Assembly (NCBI GenBank): GCA_020026195.1
Contig: JAHHQW010000070.1
Location: forward strand, 1-9,607
Direction of reading: 5' to 3'
Length of the DNA: 9,607 nt
From: Prevotella sp.
GTDB lineage: Bacteria; Bacteroidota; Bacteroidia; Bacteroidales; Bacteroidaceae
The translations under genes were made by a program, and so were the position numbers. The notes beneath the pieces are model-generated. The model searched no databases and was not told where the DNA came from. It worked only from the letters and a program-made list of their open reading frames with translations. The first letter of the stretch is position 1, and each line of letters begins with the position of its first letter. Positions 1 to 6,750 of this stretch are shown here, piece after piece.

Positions 1-24
1 TTTAGAATCGCTAAGCTATATGGC

Positions 25-52
25 TATCCCCATTGATTATCTACTGAGCCAA
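25..52 (-). repeat. 28-nt repeat, left copy of an inverted pair
   Basis: Read on the minus strand, this stretch contains TTGGCTCAGTAGAT followed, after a short variable stretch, by ATGGGGATA. The same sequence occurs on the plus strand at 9553-9580. Ungapped comparison gives 25 of 28 identical positions; the three differences are clustered at 34-36, next to the ATGGGGATA part. Sequence outside the 28 nt does not match. Its nature (dispersed regulatory box, repeat relic or conserved 5' end of a gene family) cannot be decided here. Confidence 0.6.
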
Positions 53-137
53 AAAGTGACATAAAAAACATGTAGGCATAATGCTCTTATCTGTTATTAT
101 GTATTTACTGATGTCTGTAATTTACGCATATACAAAT

Positions 138-175
138 TATATTAGTATATCCTTCTATAATTATATACTAATATA
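138..175. repeat. 13-bp perfect AT-rich inverted repeat
   Basis: Arms TATATTAGTATAT (138-150) and its exact reverse complement (163-175) enclose a 12-nt spacer. The repeat lies about 40 nt beyond the stop codon of the DUF4112 gene at 213-707. It could fold in the 3' untranslated RNA of that gene or act as an AT-rich protein-binding site. It lacks GC pairs and a following U-run, so it is a poor intrinsic terminator. The rest of 1-212 shows no convincing gene. Confidence 0.6.
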
Positions 176-212
176 TTCCTTATTAATGTAAAAGACTACA
201 GATGCAGATTTT

Positions 213-707
213 TTAAGCAAACAGCGAAGCTATAAAATGATAGCCGCCCATGACAAGCGAAAGCATCAGTTTGAACATAAAATAAATTACGACACACGAC
301 ACAGCTATCAGTACTGCAAAAATCCACGCCTTACGGTTTACTTCTTTCACAACCTTCTCATCACGCCTGATGAATCCGTCTATAAGTCGCAGGTTCTTTG
401 AATATGAACGATTAAAGATATCCAGTATATCGCCTATTCCGTAAGGAATAAGTCCCACGATGACATCTACAAGTGTATTAAGTATTATGGCAAGCGTAAG
501 TCCGAGTGACTTAATCTTAAACACCGATATGTAAAGATACGGGATGATAAGTACCGACATCAGTGTATCGCCTAATGCCGGAAAGAAAAAACCAACTACC
601 GGGTCAAGATATTTCTTATCCATTATGTTGGTTATGGTCTTTATGGCTGAATATACGAAATCATCTTCCGGCACATAAAGACTTCTTTTATCATCTGTTC
701 TTTCCAT
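213..707 (-). CDS. DUF4112 family small membrane protein
   Basis: This 164-residue protein of unknown function matches the DUF4112 pattern. The motif LDPVVGFFFPALGD lies at residues 34-47 and is echoed by GLIPYGIGDILDIF at 85-98, followed by an Asn/Arg/Lys-rich stretch with a second-copy look. Hydrophobic segments at about 44-65, 68-92 and 127-150 suggest three membrane spans; the N-terminus is charged and there is no cleavable signal peptide. The ATG at 705-707 is preceded by an AT-rich leader without a Shine-Dalgarno site, as usual in Bacteroidota, and lies about 20 nt after a good promoter. The gene appears monocistronic, separated by 164 nt from the end of the thiamin operon. Family membership is fairly sure; no biochemical role is known to me. 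Confidence 0.85.
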   Translation of the reverse strand: MERTDDKRSLYVPEDDFVYSAIKTITNIMDKKYLDPVVGFFFPALGDTLMSVLIIPYLYISVFKIKSLGLTLAIILNTLVDVIVGLIPYGIGDILDIFNRSYSKNLRLIDGFIRRDEKVVKEVNRKAWIFAVLIAVSCVVIYFMFKLMLSLVMGGYHFIASLFA

Positions 708-722
708 GTATATGTTTGTTTT

Positions 723-775
723 GACATCACAAATTTAACAAAAAAATATATACGATACAAATCTTATGTGATGTC
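723..775. repeat. 9-bp inverted repeat bracketing a promoter
   Basis: GACATCACA at 723-731 and its exact reverse complement TGTGATGTC at 767-775 are separated by 35 nt. The left arm overlaps the end of the -7 box and the expected transcription start of the DUF4112 gene; the right arm lies a few bases upstream of its -33 box. Two half-sites around one promoter would suit a repressor binding at both sides, but no regulator is encoded nearby. Confidence 0.5.
730..761 (-). promoter_or_regulatory. Bacteroidota promoter of the DUF4112 gene
   Basis: On the minus strand, TTTG (758-761) is followed by exactly 20 nt and then TAAATTTG (730-737). This fits the Bacteroidota consensus TTTG at -33 and TAnnTTTG at -7. 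The expected start of transcription is near 723, giving a leader of roughly 16-20 nt before the ATG at 707. Confidence 0.75.
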
Positions 776-871
776 TGATTTATTTATCGTACAAATGTCG
801 CTGATTATTAGTTTTGTATGTCTGTTTGTGTCAACTTATTCAGTACACTACATTTGTTTACAAACACCTAT

Positions 872-1408
872 CTATTCCCACACATTGCCCAGCATGGCAT
901 AACCTCCGAAACCGATGTCCTCTAACTCTGGTATTTTCGACTCTGTTACTCCGCCCAAGGCAATGACTTTACTGTCTATGATACCACGTGCGGCTGCATC
1001 CTTCAGCATTTCGTATGGGAACGGTGACTTATATCCGTGCTTTGAGATACTGTTAAATATAGGACTTAGGAAAAGATAGTTCATGTCTGACTTACGCGCC
1101 TGCACCTCTTCAAGACTGTGACAAGAGCATGACAGATGTCTGACGGTCATTTCTTCGGGAATACCGGGATGACGCCCCGTGAGATGTATTCCTCGGAGAT
1201 TATACTCTGTGTATAACTCATAGAAATCGTGGATAACTATACGGTCGTACAGCGAACTGTCTATCTCGTCGAGCAGACTGCGGCATTCGTCTGCCGTCCA
1301 CGCAGGCTTACGCAGATGCAGAATGTCGAACCTCTCACGCAGCAGTTCGTTTATCCGCTGTGCCTCGTTATCTACAGAATGGTCGGGAGTGATTACAATA
1401 CGTATCAT
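872..1408 (-). CDS. divergent ThiE/TenI-like protein, last gene of thiamin operon
   Basis: This 178-residue TIM-barrel protein belongs to the ThiE/TenI family. It keeps LRK (32-34), GIHL (73-76), SCHSLEE (95-101), LSPIFNSISKHG (114-125) and ALGGV (150-154). It is shorter than the ThiE at 3901-4515 and has lost several ThiE active-site features: the second metal-binding Asp of the GQED/GKND motif aligns with His80, the Asn/Asp before the retained Asp61 is His60, and the Lys of the QLRxK motif aligns with Pro35. TenI's catalytic His (GHVF in B. subtilis) is also absent, being Pro116. Canonical synthase or tautomerase activity is therefore doubtful. The start is set at 1408 because MIRIVITPD begins the first barrel strand; longer starts up to 1501 would translate a hairpin and overlap thi4. 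Family sure, function open. Confidence 0.8.
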   Translation of the reverse strand: MIRIVITPDHSVDNEAQRINELLRERFDILHLRKPAWTADECRSLLDEIDSSLYDRIVIHDFYELYTEYNLRGIHLTGRHPGIPEEMTVRHLSCSCHSLEEVQARKSDMNYLFLSPIFNSISKHGYKSPFPYEMLKDAAARGIIDSKVIALGGVTESKIPELEDIGFGGYAMLGNVWE

Positions 1409-1410
1409 GG

Positions 1411-1448
1411 ATAATAATAAAAGTCCGACAGAAACTAATCTGCCGGAC
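1411..1448 (-). terminator. intercistronic hairpin with U-rich tail, thi4 to ThiE-like gene
   Basis: On the minus strand GTCCGGCA, a 10-nt loop and TGTCGGAC form an 8-bp stem with one G-U pair (1423-1448), followed by TTTTATTATTAT. It looks like an intrinsic terminator or attenuator, 18 nt beyond the thi4 stop codon and 14 nt before the start of the ThiE-like gene. Partial read-through, or use as an RNA-processing or stabilising element, would also fit. Function is inferred from the fold only. Confidence 0.55.
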
Positions 1449-1466
1449 ATTATGAGTAGGTTTAAT

Positions 1467-2243
1467 TTATTTCTTGCACTTAGCAATAACCATGTCGGCA
1501 ACCTTCTTACCAGACATAATCATACCGCCGAAGATAGGTCCCATACGGGGAGTTCCGGCAACGGCAGAAGAAGCCATACCGCAGACATAAAGACCGGGAT
1601 AGATTTCCTTTGTTCCTTCAACAACCATCTTCTCACCTTCTGTCACGTCGAGTGAACGCTCGCCGATTACACCGCCTGTAGATGTAGCAAGTTTTGTACC
1701 GCCGTTCTTGCTTGCAACGACCTTACACATTTCGCTGTCATGACCTGTTCCGTCGATTACGCACTTAGCATAGATGTTCAGCGGGTCAACGTGCAGACCT
1801 TCGCGCAGAACGGGAGTCCAGTTTACTACAACACCGGTTACTACATTGTTCTTGAAGATAACATCCTCTACAGAATAGCAGTTGAAGATAGTAGCACCTT
1901 CGTGTACGGCCTTGTAGAGAAGAGCAGATGTACTTTCTACAGAATCCATTGTATAGAGACCGTCCTGATAAGGAGCGTAGTTGATACCAAATTCCTTGAT
2001 GATGTCGATAGCTTCTTCCTGAATGATAATCTGGTTGAACATCATGGCACCACCCCACATACCGCCACCGGGTGAAAGTTTACGGTCAAACAGTGCTACT
2101 TTAAGACCAGCCTTTGCAATGTAATAAGCTGCAACGATACCTGAAGGACCACCGCCTACGATGGCTGCATCGAGTTCGAGGTTCTTTTCTAACTTGTCGA
2201 AGTATGTTGAAATAATACCTCTTGAAACTTTTGTTTCGATCAT
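1467..2243 (-). CDS. thi4: Thi4-family thiazole synthase, catalytic His (non-suicide) type
   Basis: This 258-residue flavin-fold enzyme makes the thiamin thiazole as an ADP adduct from NAD, glycine and sulfur. Visible motifs are the dinucleotide loop GGGPSG (30-35), SPGGGMWGGAMMFN (57-70), DGTGHD (164-169), and the C-terminal PRMGPIFGGMIMSGKK (232-247). In Arabidopsis and yeast Thi4 a cysteine in the segment SCMDP gives up its sulfur, inactivating the enzyme. Here that segment is LHVDP, so the cysteine position is His151 (codon CAC at 1791-1793). Methanogen Thi4 also has His and uses free sulfide with Fe(II) over many turnovers; I infer the same here. The gene starts 32 nt after thiC and stands where Bacteroides operons usually carry thiG/thiH/thiS/thiF. 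Family assignment is firm; the mechanism is inference. Confidence 0.93.
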   Translation of the reverse strand: MIETKVSRGIISTYFDKLEKNLELDAAIVGGGPSGIVAAYYIAKAGLKVALFDRKLSPGGGMWGGAMMFNQIIIQEEAIDIIKEFGINYAPYQDGLYTMDSVESTSALLYKAVHEGATIFNCYSVEDVIFKNNVVTGVVVNWTPVLREGLHVDPLNIYAKCVIDGTGHDSEMCKVVASKNGGTKLATSTGGVIGERSLDVTEGEKMVVEGTKEIYPGLYVCGMASSAVAGTPRMGPIFGGMIMSGKKVADMVIAKCKK

Positions 2244-2275
2244 TTTGTTTATGTGTTTATTAAGTTATGTTGTTA

Positions 2276-3877
2276 TTATTTGTTTTCGTCTGACTCTTTT
2301 CCGTAAGAACAGTTCTTCAGAGAGTGACTGATACGTGCGGCACAGAAGTTAGGTCCGCACATAGTACAGTACTGAGTGTTGTCCTTGTTTGATGTCTTGA
2401 AGTATTCGAATGCGCGTTCGGGGTCGAGTGACAGGTTAAACTGGTCTTTCCAGCGGAAGTCATAACGAGCCTTGCTTATCGCATTGTCGCGTACGTCGGC
2501 ACCGGGATGCTGTTTTGCAAGGTCGGCTGCGTGTGCTGCAATCTTGTAAGTGATGATACCGTCGCGTACGTCCTGTTTGTTAGGCAGTGCAAGATGTTCT
2601 TTCGGTGTTACGTAGCAGAGCATAGCAGTACCGAACCAGCCTATCATTGAGGCACCGATGGCACTTGTTATGTGGTCGTAACCCGGAGCAATATCAATTA
2701 CAAGCGGACCGAGTGTATAGAACGGAGCTGCCTTACACTTGATTATCTGGCGTTCCATGTTCTCCTTAATCTTGTGCATAGGCACATGACCGGGACCTTC
2801 GATGAATGCCTGTACGTTCTTGTTCCATGCGCGTGTTACGAGTTCGCCCATAGTGTCGAGTTCAGCAAACTGAGCTTCGTCGTTGGCATCGTGTGTACTG
2901 CCGGGACGCAGACCGTCACCGAGAGAGATTGCCACGTCATATTTAGCGCAGATGTCGCAGATGTCGTCGAAGTGTTCGTACAGGAAACTTTCCTTCTTGT
3001 GTGTAAGACACCACTTAGAGATGATGCTGCCGCCACGGCTTACCATACCCGTAAGACGCTTGTCTGCAAGATGAATGTTCTTCAGACGAATGCCGCAGTG
3101 GATTGTAAAGTAGTCTACACCCTGCTCTGCCTGTTCGATAAGTGTATCGCGGAATACCTCCCATGAGAGGTCCTCTGCCTTCTCGTTCACTTTCTCGAAT
3201 GCCTGATACATAGGAACTGTTCCCACAGGTGTAGGACAGTTACGGAGAATCATTTCACGAATCTCATGTATCTGCTTTCCTGTTGAAAGGTCCATCAGTG
3301 TGTCGCCGCCCCATTTGCAGCTCCATACTGCCTTGTCTACTTCTTCCTTCAGACTTGATGTCGTGGCTGAGTTTCCGATGTTGGTGTTAATCTTAACAAG
3401 GAACTCGCTACCGATAATCATCGGTTCCGACTCAGTATGGTTGAAGTTGGCTGGAATTACGGCACGTCCTTCAGCCACCTCGTTACGAACGAACTCAGGT
3501 GTGATGTAAGTCTTAATGCCGAGAGCCTCGCAGTTCATGTTCTCACGAATAGCGACGTACTCCATTTCAGGTGTTATGATGCCGTGCTTGGCAAAATACA
3601 TCTGTGTCTGTCCGGGCTTTCTGTCCTTAGTCCATTCCTTACGAATCTTAGGCAGTCCCTTCTCTATGTCTATTTCGATATTAGGATCGCTGTAAGCACC
3701 ACTCGTATCGTAAACGTATACGGGGTCGTTTTCTTCCATTACTTTCTTTCCGTCAACGAAAGTTACGGTAGGTGTAAGAGAAATCTTACGCATTCCGACG
3801 CGGATCTCTGGAAACAACTTACCGTTCATGTAAACTTTTTCTGAACCGGGATAAGTAAACTTAATGTTATTGTCCAT
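2276..3877 (-). CDS. thiC: phosphomethylpyrimidine synthase ThiC
   Basis: ThiC is a radical-SAM enzyme that rearranges 5-aminoimidazole ribonucleotide into HMP phosphate, the pyrimidine half of thiamin. The 533-residue sequence shows ANFNHTESEPMIIG (143-156), GGDTLMDLSTG (190-200), SRGGSIISKWC (280-290), GDGLRPGSTHDAND (320-333), EGPGHVPMH (360-368) and KEHLALP (426-432), whose histidines fit the metal site. The C-terminal cluster motif is C504-x2-C507-x4-C512, the ThiC-specific [4Fe-4S] ligand set. It is shorter than the roughly 630-residue E. coli enzyme, with a compact N-terminal region, which is common in this phylum. It lies 23 nt after thiE and 32 nt before thi4, clearly within one transcript. 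Both this enzyme and the predicted His-type Thi4 are oxygen-sensitive, which suits an anaerobe. Confidence 0.98.
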   Translation of the reverse strand: MDNNIKFTYPGSEKVYMNGKLFPEIRVGMRKISLTPTVTFVDGKKVMEENDPVYVYDTSGAYSDPNIEIDIEKGLPKIRKEWTKDRKPGQTQMYFAKHGIITPEMEYVAIRENMNCEALGIKTYITPEFVRNEVAEGRAVIPANFNHTESEPMIIGSEFLVKINTNIGNSATTSSLKEEVDKAVWSCKWGGDTLMDLSTGKQIHEIREMILRNCPTPVGTVPMYQAFEKVNEKAEDLSWEVFRDTLIEQAEQGVDYFTIHCGIRLKNIHLADKRLTGMVSRGGSIISKWCLTHKKESFLYEHFDDICDICAKYDVAISLGDGLRPGSTHDANDEAQFAELDTMGELVTRAWNKNVQAFIEGPGHVPMHKIKENMERQIIKCKAAPFYTLGPLVIDIAPGYDHITSAIGASMIGWFGTAMLCYVTPKEHLALPNKQDVRDGIITYKIAAHAADLAKQHPGADVRDNAISKARYDFRWKDQFNLSLDPERAFEYFKTSNKDNTQYCTMCGPNFCAARISHSLKNCSYGKESDENK

Positions 3878-3900
3878 AGTCTTTCTATTTAGTGTAAATT

Positions 3901-4515
3901 TTAAAATTCTATCATTCTCTTCATTTCCTCTTCGGGATTTTCTGCATTTATCACGGCACCGCTTATAGCAATGCCGTCGACGCCTGTCTGCATTATGTCG
4001 GCGATGTCGTCGTACGTGATGCCTCCGATGGCAACTACGGGCACCTCGATGTATTCGTCATGCATCTGCTTCATCAGTCGTCGGTATCCGTCAAGACCAA
4101 TAAGCGGAGAGATATTTTTCTTTGTCGTAGTGTAGCGGAACGGTCCGCAGCCGATGTAATCCACTTTCTGACGTGCCAGATTACGGATGTCGTCTATTGT
4201 GTTTGCCGTTCCACCTATTATAAATGCCTCGCCAAGAATCTTACGGGCCTCGCTCACGGGCATGTCGTTCTTTCCAAGATGCACGCCGTCGGCCTGAATC
4301 TTCTTCACCAGTTCCACACGGTCGTCTATTATGAATGTGGCATGGTACTCCTTACAGAGAGCCTGTATGTCGAGTGCTGCCTTCTCTGCTTCTTCGTCTG
4401 TGGCATCTTTCATTCGCAGCTGCACCCACATGCAGCCGCCACGCAGTGCCATCTCAACTTCTTCGCGGAGAGTAAAATGACTGCACGGATTTGTTATGAA
4501 CTGAATCTGTTTCAT
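3901..4515 (-). CDS. thiE: thiamine phosphate synthase ThiE
   Basis: ThiE joins HMP diphosphate and thiazole phosphate to give thiamin phosphate and pyrophosphate. The 204-residue TIM barrel carries all expected motifs: VQLRMKD (31-37), FIIDD (61-65), DGVHLGKND (76-84, with Asp84 as metal ligand), CGPFRYTTTKK (123-133), AIGGI (162-166) and AISGAV (183-188). The usual bacterial NDD motif appears as IDD. This is the complete ThiE of the operon, unlike the degenerate relative at 872-1408. Its ATG at 4513-4515 overlaps the thiD stop codon by the sequence ATGA, indicating translational coupling, and thiC follows 23 nt later. Confidence 0.96.
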   Translation of the reverse strand: MKQIQFITNPCSHFTLREEVEMALRGGCMWVQLRMKDATDEEAEKAALDIQALCKEYHATFIIDDRVELVKKIQADGVHLGKNDMPVSEARKILGEAFIIGGTANTIDDIRNLARQKVDYIGCGPFRYTTTKKNISPLIGLDGYRRLMKQMHDEYIEVPVVAIGGITYDDIADIMQTGVDGIAISGAVINAENPEEEMKRMIEF

Positions 4516-5342
4516 TTCTTAATTAAAGCTATAGGATTATGAAAATGATTTACCGGACCGTGACCGTGTCCGATTTCTACGTCGGCGGCAGCCTTAAGTG
4601 CAGCTGTGACATAATTCTTTGCCTCGCCTACTGCCTCGCACATCGGCAGACCTTTTGCAAGATATGAGGCAATGGCAGAAGACAATGTGCATCCGGTGCC
4701 GTGTGTGTTCTTTGTGTCTACCATTTCGCATGTGTATGACTTTACGTCACGTGTGCCGTCTGCCTTCTTATAGAATAAATAGTCTGTCTTGTCTTTTCCT
4801 TCCGAATGTCCGCCCTTTATAAGCACCGTCTCGCATCCTCTGTCAATGATTTTCGCGGCAGCGGCATATACATCATCCTTATTCTCAATCTTCATCCCTG
4901 CAAGAATCTCTGCTTCGGGAAGATTAGGCGTAAGGACATCCGCCATCGGCAGCAGTCGTTCGATAAATGTGTTTATGGCATCCTCTTTCATAAGGCGGTC
5001 GCCGGATGTCGCAACCATCACGGGGTCGATTACAAGATGTCGTATCTCATACTGCTTAAGAGTATCGGCAACAACATTCATCGTTGCACAGTCATTAAGC
5101 ATACCTACTTTCACGGCAACGGGTTCGATGTCTGTCATTACATCTTTTATCTGTTCTGCAATGACATCGGCAGGAATAACGTGGATGGCAGTTACGCCGC
5201 AGGTGTTCTGTGCCGTAACCGAAGTAATGACCGAGGCAGCATACATTCCCAGCGACGACATAGTCTTAAGGTCGGCCTGAATGCCAGCTCCGCCGCCACT
5301 GTCAGAACCTGCAATAGTAAGAGTGCTTATGTACTTTTTCAT
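4512..5342 (-). CDS. thiD: HMP / HMP-phosphate kinase ThiD
   Basis: ThiD phosphorylates hydroxymethylpyrimidine and its phosphate to HMP diphosphate, the substrate of ThiE. The 276-residue ribokinase-fold protein has TIAGSDSGGGAGIQADLKT (9-27), VIDPVMVATSGDRL (104-117), LTPNLPEAEIL (138-148), LIKGGHSEG (about 174-182) and the anion-hole/catalytic motif NTHGTGCTLSSAIA (about 212-225). The start is set at the ATG at 5342 (MKKYISTLTIAG), matching the family start; ten further in-frame codons upstream (to 5372) have no support. It is the first gene of the operon, about 100 nt downstream of the TPP riboswitch, so it should be shut down by thiamin diphosphate. Its stop codon overlaps the thiE start. 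Confidence 0.97.
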   Translation of the reverse strand: MKKYISTLTIAGSDSGGGAGIQADLKTMSSLGMYAASVITSVTAQNTCGVTAIHVIPADVIAEQIKDVMTDIEPVAVKVGMLNDCATMNVVADTLKQYEIRHLVIDPVMVATSGDRLMKEDAINTFIERLLPMADVLTPNLPEAEILAGMKIENKDDVYAAAAKIIDRGCETVLIKGGHSEGKDKTDYLFYKKADGTRDVKSYTCEMVDTKNTHGTGCTLSSAIASYLAKGLPMCEAVGEAKNYVTAALKAAADVEIGHGHGPVNHFHNPIALIKK

Positions 5343-5415
5343 AATCTGTTTGTTTAAAACTTGATGCCACAAACAAATACAATGAAAAGGGAAAAGAGAT
5401 ACGAGTATAGAAACG

Positions 5416-5442
5416 AACCGACAAATAAACTCAAGGTCGGTT
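5416..5442 (-). terminator. hairpin directly after the TPP aptamer, possible expression platform
   Basis: On the minus strand AACCGAC (5436-5442) and GTCGGTT (5416-5422) form a perfect 7-bp stem around a 13-nt loop, followed by CGTTTCTAT. The first arm begins directly at the 3' end of the aptamer, after GTAGGGA, so folding of aptamer helix P1 and of this hairpin could influence each other. The tail is only moderately U-rich, so a transcription terminator is plausible but not proven. Confidence 0.45.
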
Positions 5443-5522
5443 TCCCTACGGCAGCATTATCTGCATCAGGTTATACGGGTATAATCTCAGCAAAGCCTCT
5501 CAAAGCGTTGCACCCCTTCGTT
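5440..5522 (-). ncRNA. TPP riboswitch (THI-box) aptamer
   Basis: Read on the minus strand, the conserved THI elements occur in order: GGGGTGC (5510-5516), GCTGAGAT, ACCC, AACCTGAT, then GCAGATAATGCTGC with the invariant GATAAT loop, and CGTAGGGA (ending about 5443). This is the full pattern of the thiamin-diphosphate aptamer. It sits in the leader of the thi operon, between the promoter at 5563-5590 and thiD, so end-product repression of all five genes is expected. The outer P1 helix is not obvious, so the exact limits are approximate. Confidence 0.96.
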
Positions 5523-5562
5523 GTGCTGTTTTAAAGCAACAATTTATTTCTTTATCTGTTGG

Positions 5563-5590
5563 CAAAGATATATATTATATTCGTAACAAA
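5563..5590 (-). promoter_or_regulatory. Bacteroidota promoter of the thiamin operon
   Basis: TATCTTTG (5563-5570, minus strand) exactly matches the -7 consensus TAnnTTTG. An upstream TTTG (5587-5590) is a possible -33 box, but the spacing is 16 nt instead of the 20 nt seen at the other promoters here. Transcription would begin near 5556 and run about 35 nt before the riboswitch. Confidence 0.6.
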
Positions 5591-5634
5591 GAAATTATAA
5601 GATTTAAAATTTATCAATATTTGGGGCATGATAA

Positions 5635-5666
5635 CAAAAAAGGCCCGGTAAATAAATACCGAGCCT
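5635..5666 (-). terminator. intrinsic terminator of fba
   Basis: On the minus strand AGGCTCGGTA, a 6-nt loop and TACCGGGCCT form a 10-bp stem with one G-U pair, followed directly by a run of six or more T (minus strand). It lies about 30 nt beyond the aldolase stop codon and upstream of the thi promoter, so fba and the thiamin operon are separate transcripts despite their shared direction. Confidence 0.93.
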
Positions 5667-5697
5667 CTGTATATTAAAAAGGAGTATGCTAACTTTA

Positions 5698-6708
5698 TTA
5701 TTCGCAGTTAGCGAGTTTATGATCAGAACCAAGAACGTTAACGATCTTGTGCTTGTACATTTCTTCCATGAGGTCACGAGCGGGACCGCAGTACTTACGG
5801 GGATCGAATTCAGCGGGTTTGTCGTTGAATACCTTACGAACTGCTGCTGTGAAGGCAAGACGAGAGTCTGAGTCGATGTTAATCTTACATACAGCACTCT
5901 TTGTAGCCTTGCGGAGCTGTTCTTCGGGAATACCTACGGCTGCCTTCAGCTTACCACCGTTAGCGTTGATGATGTCAACATATTCCTGAGGAACTGAAGA
6001 AGAACCGTGGAGAACGATAGGGAATCCGGGGAGCTTCTTCTCGATTTCTTCGAGAACGTCGAATGCCAATGGAGGAGGAACAAGACGACCTGTCTGAGGA
6101 TCTACTGTGCACTGTTCGGGTGTGAACTTGTAAGCACCGTGGCTTGTACCGATAGAGATAGCGAGTGAGTCAACACCTGTCTTAGATGTGAATTCGATAA
6201 CTTCTTCGGGACGTGTATAGTGTGATTCTTCTGCACTAACCTCGTCTTCAACACCAGCGAGAACACCAAGTTCACCTTCAACTGTTACGTCGAACTGATG
6301 AGCGTATTCTACAACCTTCTTTGTAAGAGCGATGTTGTCTTCGAATGAAAGAGCTGAACCGTCAATCATAACTGAAGAGAAGCCCATGTCAACACAGTCC
6401 TTGCAGAGTTCGAAAGAATCTCCGTGGTCGAGGTGCAGACAGATTTCAGGATGCTTACATCCTAATTCCTTTGCATACTCAACAGCACCCTGTGCCATGT
6501 AACGAAGAAGTGTAGGGTTAGCATAGTTACGAGCGCCCTTAGATACCTGGAGGATAACCGGTGAGCGGAGTTCTGAAGATGCTTTAATTATAGCCTGAAG
6601 TTGTTCGAGGTTGTTAAAGTTGAATGCGGGGATAGCATAGTTGCCATCAACGGCTCTGGAAAACATATCGCGTGTGTTTACCAAGCCTAATGATTTGTAA
6701 TCTACCAT
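5698..6708 (-). CDS. fba: class II fructose-1,6-bisphosphate aldolase
   Basis: This zinc-dependent cytosolic enzyme interconverts fructose 1,6-bisphosphate with dihydroxyacetone phosphate and glyceraldehyde 3-phosphate in glycolysis and gluconeogenesis. The 336-residue sequence has PAFNFNN (27-33), HLDHGDSFE (92-100, with Asp94 and zinc ligand His95), VEGELG (143-148), ISIGTSHGAYKF (184-195, His190), VLHGSSSVP (232-240, His234) and NIDSDSR (277-283). These are the metal and substrate loops of class II aldolases, and the length fits. The start ATG at 6706-6708 follows an AT-rich leader of about 35-40 nt from a consensus promoter, and a strong terminator follows the gene, so it forms its own transcript. 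No functional link to the neighbouring thiamin genes is needed to explain its presence. Confidence 0.97.
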   Translation of the reverse strand: MVDYKSLGLVNTRDMFSRAVDGNYAIPAFNFNNLEQLQAIIKASSELRSPVILQVSKGARNYANPTLLRYMAQGAVEYAKELGCKHPEICLHLDHGDSFELCKDCVDMGFSSVMIDGSALSFEDNIALTKKVVEYAHQFDVTVEGELGVLAGVEDEVSAEESHYTRPEEVIEFTSKTGVDSLAISIGTSHGAYKFTPEQCTVDPQTGRLVPPPLAFDVLEEIEKKLPGFPIVLHGSSSVPQEYVDIINANGGKLKAAVGIPEEQLRKATKSAVCKINIDSDSRLAFTAAVRKVFNDKPAEFDPRKYCGPARDLMEEMYKHKIVNVLGSDHKLANCE

Positions 6709-6750
6709 AATTATAAGTTAAATTAAATATTGATACACTTATTAGTAACG

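Noticed and set aside
1409..1501. N-terminal extension of the ThiE-like gene up to 1501
   Set aside because: It would add 31 residues unrelated to the family, translate the intercistronic hairpin and overlap the thi4 stop region; the ATG at 1408 fits the family start.
2672..3844. Several plus-strand reading frames opposite thiC
   Set aside because: They are shadows of thiC in other frames, without domains or plausible starts.
5343..5372. Ten-codon N-terminal extension of thiD
   Set aside because: The family begins at the MKKYISTLTIAG segment, and the extra residues have no similarity or start signal.
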